This document shows positions 6,911 through 14,028 of a DNA stretch of 14,028 nt, in pieces; position 1 is the first letter of the stretch; each line of letters begins with the position of its first letter. Source of the DNA: JAJPKR01 sp050746125. Its GTDB lineage: Bacteria; Acidobacteriota; Terriglobia; Terriglobales; SCQP01. The notes beneath the pieces were generated by a model. That model was given only the letters and a program-made list of their open reading frames with translations. It made no database searches and had not been told where the DNA came from. The stretch lies in NCBI GenBank assembly GCA_050746125.1, contig JBOGKX010000140.1, positions 1 through 14,028 of the forward strand, in the 5' to 3' direction. Both the position numbers and the translations under genes were made by a program.

Positions 6911-6932
6911 GGAATTTCCTGACGGAAATTCC
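6911..6932. repeat. Perfect 9-bp stem-loop
   Basis: GGAATTTCC and GGAAATTCC form a perfect stem around the tetraloop TGAC. The A/T-rich stem stands out in GC-rich surroundings. It lies upstream of the nucleotidyltransferase start at 7050, and its role is unknown. Confidence 0.7.
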
Positions 6933-6938
6933 TGGGGT

Positions 6939-6980
6939 GGCAACGGAGGCCCGCTCCGCTCAGGGCCTCTCCGAGTTGCC
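6939..6980. repeat. Long interrupted stem-loop in the thiD/nucleotidyltransferase spacer
   Basis: The outer arms GGCAAC (6939-6944) and GTTGCC (6975-6980) pair. The inner arms GAGGCCC (6946-6952) and GGGCCTC (6963-6969) pair around a 10-nt loop, leaving a small asymmetric bulge. With the stems at 6848-6872 and 6911-6932 this makes three consecutive hairpins in 133 bp, followed by a smaller palindrome, CCTCGAGCGAGG, at 7002-7013. They could be a structured leader, a small RNA or repeat debris. Confidence 0.55.
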
Positions 6981-7049
6981 GCGATTCGCCGCCCGCCCGA
7001 ACCTCGAGCGAGGCAACCTGAACGCCGACGGCGCCGCTCTGCGCAAAGC

Positions 7050-7805
7050 ATGCTCGGCATCGTGCCGGCCGCCGGCGCCGGCAGTCGCATCCAGCCGTTG
7101 GCCTTCTCCAAGGAGCTCTTGCCGGTGGCCGCGCGAGATGGCGATGGCCTTGTCCGCCCTAAAGCCGTCGCCGAATTCGTGGTGGACCGCATGCTGGCGG
7201 CCGGTGCGGATCGCATCTGCATGGTGGTAGGGCCGGAGAAGGCGGATCTGCTGCGCTATTTCGGCCACCTCACGGGTTATGAGCGGCTTTTCTTCGTTCT
7301 TCAGCCGCAACCGGCCGGTTTGTGCGACGCACTGTTTCGCGGCGCGCGCCACGTCAGGCCGGACGAGATGGTGTTGATCGGTTTGCCCGACACGGTTTGG
7401 GAGCCGGCGAACGCCTATGCGCTGGCGCCGCAGGATTGTGTGCATCTCATCACGTTTCCGGTGAGAGAGCCGTCGTTGTTCGACGCGGTGCGAATGGGCG
7501 CGAGCGGAATGGTGGAGCGAGTGGAGGTCAAGGCGGCCGGGCCGGCCGATCGCCGCGTGTGGGGCGCGATCACCGCGCCGGGCGAGCACTTCTTGGGACT
7601 AGAGGAGCTTTGGCGGCGACGCGGCGCGCGCGATCTTTTCCTTGGCCATCTGCTCAACGCCTGGCTCGACGCCGGCCACGAGATCAGCGCCGATTGCCAC
7701 GGCACCGCCTACCGTGACGTCGGCACCTGGGCCGGATATCGCGCCGTGATCGCAGTAGCAGGCGCGGCGGAGACGGAAGAGCGGGGTGTGGGTCATGGCT
7801 CATAG
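7050..7805 (+). CDS. Sugar-phosphate nucleotidyltransferase, RmlA-like
   Basis: 251 residues with the nucleotidyltransferase (Rossmann-like) fold of glucose-1-phosphate thymidylyl/uridylyltransferases, which join NTP and a sugar 1-phosphate to give an NDP-sugar plus pyrophosphate. It starts LGIVPAAGAGSRIQPLAFSKELLPV: the G-x-G-S-R loop (residues 9-13) and Lys21 bind the nucleotide. Asp114 in GLPDTVW takes the place of the metal-binding Asp of the usual GDN motif, and a second Asp lies in RDVGTW (about 223). The GLPDT form indicates a divergent branch, so the sugar and nucleotide are not assignable. The ATG at 7050 is chosen because the fold begins there; an in-frame ATG at 6906 would translate the hairpin region. 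No good Shine-Dalgarno is visible. The last residues and the TAG come from a heptanucleotide repeat. Confidence 0.85.
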   Translation: MLGIVPAAGAGSRIQPLAFSKELLPVAARDGDGLVRPKAVAEFVVDRMLAAGADRICMVVGPEKADLLRYFGHLTGYERLFFVLQPQPAGLCDALFRGARHVRPDEMVLIGLPDTVWEPANAYALAPQDCVHLITFPVREPSLFDAVRMGASGMVERVEVKAAGPADRRVWGAITAPGEHFLGLEELWRRRGARDLFLGHLLNAWLDAGHEISADCHGTAYRDVGTWAGYRAVIAVAGAAETEERGVGHGS

Positions 7806-7812
7806 CTCACGG
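7792..7812. repeat. Tandem heptanucleotide repeat, three units, overlapping a stop codon
   Basis: GTCATGG, CTCATAG and CTCACGG form three contiguous units of the same NTCATRG repeat as at 5768-5795. The TAG of the second unit (7803-7805) is the stop codon of the nucleotidyltransferase gene. The tract continues into the 43-bp convergent gap before lptD. Confidence 0.7.
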
Positions 7813-7848
7813 GGTCCAGCGACGCTAGGGTGCCGGGGACACCGGGTC

Positions 7849-10338
7849 TCAGTAGAGGCGCTCTTGGCGGCGCAGATTGCCGAAGGTGGCGACGTTGGCG
7901 AGCGTGAAGTTGAAGCGGAACTGATTTTCGCGGCGCAGCGCCGCCAGCGCGAAGCGCCGATATTGCACGGAAAAGCCGCAACAGTCCCAGTTATAGCTGG
8001 TTTGCACGGTAGTGTATTGCAGCAAGCCCTGGTGGGCATCATAGGCGGCGGCCACGGCCACGCTCCAGCCTGGCCGCTCGGGATCGCCGTAGCCGGTGGT
8101 GAAGTGCAACTGGTTGAATCTGGCGGGCAAAAGCGAGCTGAGCGGCACCAGGCCGAGCGGAGTATTGACCAGGAAGTGGCTGCCGGAAAAAAACAATTCG
8201 CCGACGTGAAAGGTGCCGGTAAATGCGCTGGCCCCGAGGCGATGGCCGCGCGTGTCGTAATCGAAACGCCAATCGCCGTCGAAGCCGCGAATCGGCGAGA
8301 CGCGCACCACCGAGCTGATCGGCGACTCATGGCTGGGCAGGGTGGCGAAGGCGAAGGGCGTGAGCAGCGCCGTGGTCAGGAAGACATTTTCCGCCCCGGG
8401 AGTGAGGGCGCCGCCGAAGGTGGGGTCGAAGAAGTATTTTTGCGTCAGCGTCCATGAGGCCAGCTCGCGCTCCGGTCCGCTGCCGGTGCGCGCATAGAGG
8501 CGGTTGGTGAAGCCGTATTCGAGCTCGCGGGTGTTGCCGAGGATGTCGCGGTCGTCGAAGCGAATCACGTCGTCGGCGTTGTCGATGCCGCCGGTATAGT
8601 GAAACGCAACCAGCGGCTCGAAGACATGCTTGAGGCGATCGCCGAGCAGGCCGCCCGGAGTCGAGAAGATGCGCTCGATGCTGGGCGGAGTCCAGGTCAG
8701 GTCAGCCGATTGCGAAAACCGCTCCAGCCCGCCGTGCGGATCGAGAATGGGCGCGGGCGCACCGAGAGGCGCGGGCGTCAGGCGCCGGGAGTAGCTGGTC
8801 GAGCGCACCGAGACATCGCCGGTGATCGAGCCGGCCGGCGTCCACAGCGGCACGGTAAGGCGCGGATACAGGTCCACGCGGTCCATTACGCCGCTTTGGA
8901 AACCGGGCTCGAGGCGGTCCAAGGCGGCCGCCTCCAGATCCCAGGAAAAATAAACCGGCAGGCTGCTGGCGGGCGACGTTAGCGGCCGCGGTTGCGACCC
9001 CCATTCGGCGGAGGGGAAAGAGGCCAGCGATACCGACGTGCTCGGCGTGGCGGTCAAGAAGTTCTGGTAGCGGTGGGCGGTGAACGACAAGTCGCGCCCG
9101 TCGCTTTGCCTTTCCGTAAAGGCGGTCGAGACGACCTCGGAGTTGATGGCCTCGGCGAAGGTTTCGGTGAAGGCCAGGCGATAGATGAACGACGACAAAT
9201 AATTCGCGTCGAGCACGGTGCGAAAGTCGCCGGAAGGGACGCCCGGCGATTGCTCCTCCTCGCTGGAGACGGGCGGCGGCGCGGAGCCGGTTTCGAGACC
9301 CTCGCCAGGAACAGTGCCGACGGGCGCCATGCTGGGTATTTGCGCTACCTGCCCCTTCGGCTCGAACGTGGCCAACAAGTTCAATTCCTGTCCGCCTTGC
9401 TTGATGCGGCCGCCATTGGCGGCGGGCAGGCCGCGATCCATGACGCCGGAGAGGTTGAGCTGGAGATAGGTGCGGCGGGTGGGGAAGGCTTGAATGCCAA
9501 GCAGATCGGCCCAGCCGCGGCGGCTGAAGTACTGGGCACCGGCCGTGACGTTGGTGCTGCGGTTGGGGGCCCAAAAATAGCTGTCACCGAGCACGGTGCC
9601 TTTTTGCGTGTTTTGGCCAATGATCGGCAGGAGGAATCCGCTGTGGCGGCCGGAGATTTGCGTGGAATGAGTCAAGTAGGGGGCGTAGAAGACGGGGACG
9701 TCGAAAAGCCGAAAAACGGCGTTGTGCAGGGTGGCATTGGCGCCGAGTTCAACATCCACGCGTTGCGCGGAGAGCGTCCATTTGGGGTGGGGCAGCCGGC
9801 ACGAGGTAACCATGCCGCCCTCCAAGCGATAGTGGTTCGGTCCCAGCCGCAGCAGCTTGCGGCCGGAGAAGATCAGCGGATTGCGCGTCAGGACGCTTAC
9901 CTTGCGGCCGCTGAAGCGGATGCCGCTGACGCCATGGAAGTCGTCGAACTCGCCGCTTTCGGTGCGGAAGTTATAGCGCCCGCGCGAGCCCTCGACATGC
10001 GTCTCCTCGGCGGGCAGATCGAGGGCTACATGGCCCGCGGCGACCGCCTCGCCGCTGTTGCGGTCATAGCGAATCTGGTCGGCGGTAAAGCGGACGGGGC
10101 CATAGTCGATTTCGACGTGGCCGCTAAGCAGGTACACGCCATCTTGGGCCTGCTGGGAGTCGGCTTGAAAGGTGACGTAAGGGGCGGAGAACTGTCCCGT
10201 ACCTAAAGCGGCAACGCGCTGGGCCGCGGCCGCCGTGCAAAGCAAGGCGAGCGCCACAATAATCGAGAGTTGCCGCCCACGGCGAATAGGGAAAGCCGAA
10301 GCCGATTCCTTTTTCGACCGCGCTGGTTTGACAGTCAC
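7849..10338 (-). CDS. lptD: LPS-assembly outer membrane protein LptD
   Basis: 829 residues from a GTG start. LptD is the outer-membrane beta-barrel that, with the lipoprotein LptE, inserts LPS into the outer leaflet. An Arg-rich n-region and hydrophobic LSIIVALALLC (24-34), then an Ala run, form a signal peptide. An OstA/LptA-type N-terminal domain follows (about 45-210, with FQADSQQAQDGVYLLSGHVE). Next comes the barrel domain, with alternating aromatic and polar strands and a C-terminal YNWDCCGFSVQYRRF block. Cys786-Cys787 match the paired cysteines of E. coli LptD (724-725). Cys180 matches the single Cys173, and the mature chain has no other cysteine. A Pro/Glu/Ser-rich insert near PPPVSSEEEQSPG is probably a surface loop. 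The GTG at 10338 is the only usable start just before the signal peptide; its Shine-Dalgarno is poor and it lies 1 bp from the divergent RDD gene. Confidence 0.9.
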   Translation of the reverse strand: MTVKPARSKKESASAFPIRRGRQLSIIVALALLCTAAAAQRVAALGTGQFSAPYVTFQADSQQAQDGVYLLSGHVEIDYGPVRFTADQIRYDRNSGEAVAAGHVALDLPAEETHVEGSRGRYNFRTESGEFDDFHGVSGIRFSGRKVSVLTRNPLIFSGRKLLRLGPNHYRLEGGMVTSCRLPHPKWTLSAQRVDVELGANATLHNAVFRLFDVPVFYAPYLTHSTQISGRHSGFLLPIIGQNTQKGTVLGDSYFWAPNRSTNVTAGAQYFSRRGWADLLGIQAFPTRRTYLQLNLSGVMDRGLPAANGGRIKQGGQELNLLATFEPKGQVAQIPSMAPVGTVPGEGLETGSAPPPVSSEEEQSPGVPSGDFRTVLDANYLSSFIYRLAFTETFAEAINSEVVSTAFTERQSDGRDLSFTAHRYQNFLTATPSTSVSLASFPSAEWGSQPRPLTSPASSLPVYFSWDLEAAALDRLEPGFQSGVMDRVDLYPRLTVPLWTPAGSITGDVSVRSTSYSRRLTPAPLGAPAPILDPHGGLERFSQSADLTWTPPSIERIFSTPGGLLGDRLKHVFEPLVAFHYTGGIDNADDVIRFDDRDILGNTRELEYGFTNRLYARTGSGPERELASWTLTQKYFFDPTFGGALTPGAENVFLTTALLTPFAFATLPSHESPISSVVRVSPIRGFDGDWRFDYDTRGHRLGASAFTGTFHVGELFFSGSHFLVNTPLGLVPLSSLLPARFNQLHFTTGYGDPERPGWSVAVAAAYDAHQGLLQYTTVQTSYNWDCCGFSVQYRRFALAALRRENQFRFNFTLANVATFGNLRRQERLY

Positions 10339-10339
10339 T

Positions 10340-11380
10340 ATGGAACATTGTCCCCAATGTGGGTCGCTGGCGGAAGCGGGCGCTTGCCAATGCGGCTGGC
10401 GCTCGGCGGCGGCGCTGGCGCGCGCGGAGCAAGCGCGGCTGCCGCTGGGCGGTCCGGATTGGCGCGAAGAAGTGCGCGCCAGCATGATCCGCCATCGGCA
10501 GCGGCGGGCCCGGCTGGGAGGCGCGGCAGGGGGCGCCGGGGAGGAGGCGGGCGAGGCGGAAAAAGTGGTGCCGTTTCGCCGGCGGCCGGGCACGCGCCGC
10601 ATACCGATCGTGGTGCAAAGTGCGAGCGGCCGCGAGACTGTGCTCGCGCCGACGACGGCGGCGGCGACGGCGGTGAGCGTGGCGCTGGCGCCGGACGCGG
10701 GGACGAATATCGCGGCCGGCGTGAACGGCAACGCGGCGATAGCCCCCGCGCTGCCGGCGGCGGAGCCGCTGGCGGAGCCGGTAGTGGCGCCGGTGATGGC
10801 GCCGCCGCCACGGCGCGAGGCACCGCCGGATATCACGCTACCGCTGCCCTTCGCCGCGCAGGAGGGTCACGTCGAAATTGCCGCTCCCGCGCCGCGCTTG
10901 CCGCCGGCAGCCGCCAGCGCCGCGCCGGTATTAGCGGTGACCCCGGCTCCGCCGGGCTTGCGCTGGGCCGCCGGCATGGAGGACGGGCTGTGCGCGCTGG
11001 GGCTGGCACTGGCATTCCTGCTGGGCGGCTGGTTCGCCCTCGGCATGCCCGCGCCGCCGCACTACCTGGGGCGAACGGAGCTGCGCTTTGCGGCGGCGCT
11101 GCTGGCCGCATTGCCCGCCTTTTGGTTCATGGTGCTGATCGGGGCGTCACTCACCTGGGGCGCCGCGACGCCGGGCATGCGCCGCCACGGGTTGCGGCTG
11201 GTGGATTTCGACGGGCGGCCGGCGGGCCGGGCGGCGCGCCGCCGCCGGGTCTGGGTCAGCCTGTTTTCGCTCGGGGCGCTCGGGCTCGGGTATCTGTGGA
11301 TGTTTCTCGACCCTGATGAACTGACGTGGCACGATCATTTGTCCGGCACGATCGCCACCACCACCGCCGAGGATCCCTGA
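10340..11380 (+). CDS. Zinc-ribbon and RDD-domain membrane protein
   Basis: 346 residues in three parts. Residues 4-18 form a small zinc ribbon with Cys4, Cys7, Cys16 and Cys18 (CPQCG, CQCGW). A low-complexity Ala/Pro/Arg-rich linker of about 180 residues follows. The C-terminal RDD domain has membrane segments at about 216-236, 250-272 and 304-322, with the conserved loop TPGMRRHGLRLVDFDGRP (277-294) and the closing DPDELTWHDHLSGT. RDD proteins are inner-membrane proteins, mostly of unknown role; some have been linked to ion transport. The ATG at 10340 puts the zinc ribbon at the N-terminus as usual; an in-frame ATG at 10235 would overlap lptD by about 100 bp. It has no clear ribosome binding site. 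It is convergent with acs, whose stop codon is 7 bp away, and no terminator hairpin is visible between them. Confidence 0.82.
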   Translation: MEHCPQCGSLAEAGACQCGWRSAAALARAEQARLPLGGPDWREEVRASMIRHRQRRARLGGAAGGAGEEAGEAEKVVPFRRRPGTRRIPIVVQSASGRETVLAPTTAAATAVSVALAPDAGTNIAAGVNGNAAIAPALPAAEPLAEPVVAPVMAPPPRREAPPDITLPLPFAAQEGHVEIAAPAPRLPPAAASAAPVLAVTPAPPGLRWAAGMEDGLCALGLALAFLLGGWFALGMPAPPHYLGRTELRFAAALLAALPAFWFMVLIGASLTWGAATPGMRRHGLRLVDFDGRPAGRAARRRRVWVSLFSLGALGLGYLWMFLDPDELTWHDHLSGTIATTTAEDP

Positions 11381-11387
11381 GCCGGCG

Positions 11388-13352
<1,965 letters not shown>

Positions 13353-13362
13353 GGACTGGCAC

Positions 13363-13368
13363 CCTCCT
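13363..13368 (-). promoter_or_regulatory. Ribosome binding site deciding the acs GTG start
   Basis: A full AGGAGG on the minus strand, 10 nt before the GTG at 13352. It lies inside the coding extension that the upstream ATG starts would require, so it favours GTG. Confidence 0.6.
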
Positions 13369-13383
13369 GATGGTGTCACTGGA

Positions 13384-13414
13384 ATCATACCTGCCGGGCC
13401 CGCTGGCAAGTCAA
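13384..13414 (-). promoter_or_regulatory. Sigma-70 type promoter of acs
   Basis: On the minus strand TTGACT (13414-13409) and TATGAT (13389-13384) each match consensus at five of six positions. The 19-bp spacer is longer than optimal. The start site near 13377 gives a leader of about 25 nt that contains the AGGAGG. Confidence 0.5.
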
Positions 13415-13500
13415 CCGTGCGGGGCGGGCGCGCGGCGCGGTGTTCCGGCCCGCGGAACCGCGGGGCGCCGAGCGGGGCGCACGCGCCGCCTCCCTACTCT

Positions 13501-13506
13501 TATAAT
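13501..13506 (+). promoter_or_regulatory. Consensus -10 element for thiC
   Basis: A perfect TATAAT stands in very GC-rich surroundings. No -35 match is present 16-18 bp upstream, so an activator or another sigma factor may be needed. Transcription would start near 13513, about 27 nt before the preferred thiC start, which leaves no room for a TPP riboswitch in the leader. Confidence 0.5.
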
Positions 13507-13527
13507 TGAAGCGGCGGCGCCATGAGA

Positions 13528-13532
13528 GAGGA
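13528..13532 (+). promoter_or_regulatory. Ribosome binding site deciding the thiC start
   Basis: GAGGA lies 7 nt before the ATG at 13540. The alternative in-frame ATG at 13522 has no Shine-Dalgarno and would be only about 9 nt from the predicted transcription start. Confidence 0.5.
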
Positions 13533-13539
13533 CAATGCG

Positions 13540-14028
13540 ATGCGTTCGGAATGGATTGCGCAACGGCAGCGGCGGCAGCAAACGGCCGGGCTGGAAACGA
13601 TGACTCAGCTTCATTTCGCGCGTCGCGGCGAGATCACCGAGGAGATGGCGCACGTGGCGCAGCGGGAAGGGGTGGCGCCGGCGCTGCTCCGCGAAGAGGT
13701 GGCGGCGGGGCGCATGATCATCCCCGCCAACATTCGCCATCCCGAGCTGGAACCGATGGCGATCGGCGTGGCCTCGCGCTGCAAGGTCAACGCCAACATC
13801 GGCAATTCCGCGGTCACCAGCGACATCGCCGGGGAACTCGAGAAGCTGCACGTGGCGGTGCATTACGGCGCCGACACGGTCATGGACCTTTCGACCGGCG
13901 GAAACATCGACGTCATTCGACAAGCAATCATCGATTCCTCCGTCGTCCCGATCGGAACAGTTCCGATATACCAGGCAGTCCAGCAGGAGAAAGAGCTCGA
14001 AGAGCTCACCGCGCAGGACCTGCTCGAC
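13540..14028 (+). CDS. thiC: Phosphomethylpyrimidine synthase ThiC, N-terminal part (runs off the window)
   Basis: 163 codons are present and the frame is open at the window edge. ThiC is a radical-SAM enzyme that rearranges aminoimidazole ribotide into HMP-P, the precursor phosphorylated by ThiD. The segment carries typical ThiC blocks: TQLHFARRGEITEEM, the substrate-binding GRMIIPANIRHPELEPMAIG, NANIGNSAVTS, GADTVMDLSTGGNID and VVPIGTVPIYQAV. It begins almost directly with these, so it is the short bacterial form lacking the extra N-terminal domain of E. coli-type ThiC. The CxxCx4C cluster motif would lie beyond the window. The start at 13540 rests on the GAGGA at 13528-13532. ATG 13522 is the alternative and would add six residues. 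Confidence 0.95.
   Translation, partial: MRSEWIAQRQRRQQTAGLETMTQLHFARRGEITEEMAHVAQREGVAPALLREEVAAGRMIIPANIRHPELEPMAIGVASRCKVNANIGNSAVTSDIAGELEKLHVAVHYGADTVMDLSTGGNIDVIRQAIIDSSVVPIGTVPIYQAVQQEKELEELTAQDLLD

Noticed and set aside
6906..7049. N-terminal extension of the nucleotidyltransferase from ATG 6906
   Set aside because: It would translate the hairpin region into low-complexity sequence, and the family fold begins at 7050.
7806..7848. Possible small hairpin (GGTG...CACC near 7830) as terminator between the nucleotidyltransferase and lptD
   Set aside because: A 4-bp stem with a 7-nt loop and no T-tract is too weak to support.
8992..10206. 404-codon open frame on the plus strand, opposite lptD
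   Set aside because: Shadow frame without motifs; the minus strand encodes recognisable LptD through the same region.
10339..10836. 166-codon upstream extension of lptD
   Set aside because: It overlaps the RDD gene antisense and would place a non-signal Ala/Pro-rich stretch before the obvious signal peptide.

Overview
The window is a GC-rich stretch of chromosome from a diderm (LPS-bearing) bacterium. The gene content fits Acidobacteriota best: an M28B peptidase of the transferrin-receptor/PSMA type, an amidase of the 'ETWGS' subgroup, a short-type ThiC, an LptD with a paired Cys-Cys and a zinc-ribbon RDD protein. The phylum is an inference; no rRNA or other marker is present. I see no phage, integrase, transposase, CRISPR array, tRNA or rRNA. 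The genes are ordinary housekeeping or catabolic genes, and the unusual material is mostly in the spacers.

Layout, left to right: (1) tail of a fold-type II PLP enzyme (+, 1-84). (2) A secreted or membrane-anchored M28B metallopeptidase (+, 143-2341) behind a near-consensus sigma-70 promoter. (3) A repeat-filled convergent spacer (2342-2676). (4) A tightly coupled leftward operon: small Tat-signal protein (5434-5120), amidase (5120-3648) and serine racemase/threonine dehydratase-like enzyme (3651-2677), joined by TGATG and ATGA overlaps. (5) A second repeat-filled spacer (5435-5885). (6) thiD (-, 6740-5886). (7) A structured spacer (6741-7049). (8) An RmlA-like nucleotidyltransferase (+, 7050-7805). 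(9) lptD (-, 10338-7849). (10) A zinc-ribbon/RDD membrane protein (+, 10340-11380) starting head-to-head with lptD. (11) acs (-, 13352-11388). (12) The 5' part of thiC (+, 13540 to the window end), divergent from acs.

Functional links: thiC and thiD act in the same branch of thiamine synthesis (HMP-P formation and phosphorylation) but lie about 7 kb apart, and neither has a recognisable TPP riboswitch. The peptidase, amidase and PLP enzyme could together release and break down amino acids, with Acs activating acetate; this is inferred from content and adjacency. LptD, and possibly the sugar nucleotidyltransferase, serve the outer envelope.

The clearest structure not explained by genes is a family of modular intergenic repeats. 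Modules A (34 bp), B (a palindromic hairpin) and C (with an exact 50-bp repeat) occur in the order A-B-C-A in two spacers about 3 kb apart, with a further B hairpin in a third. There are also two heptanucleotide repeat tracts, one of which supplies the stop codon of the nucleotidyltransferase. No clearly new defence or metabolic system is present. The best leads are the repeat family and the Tat-leader/amidase split.
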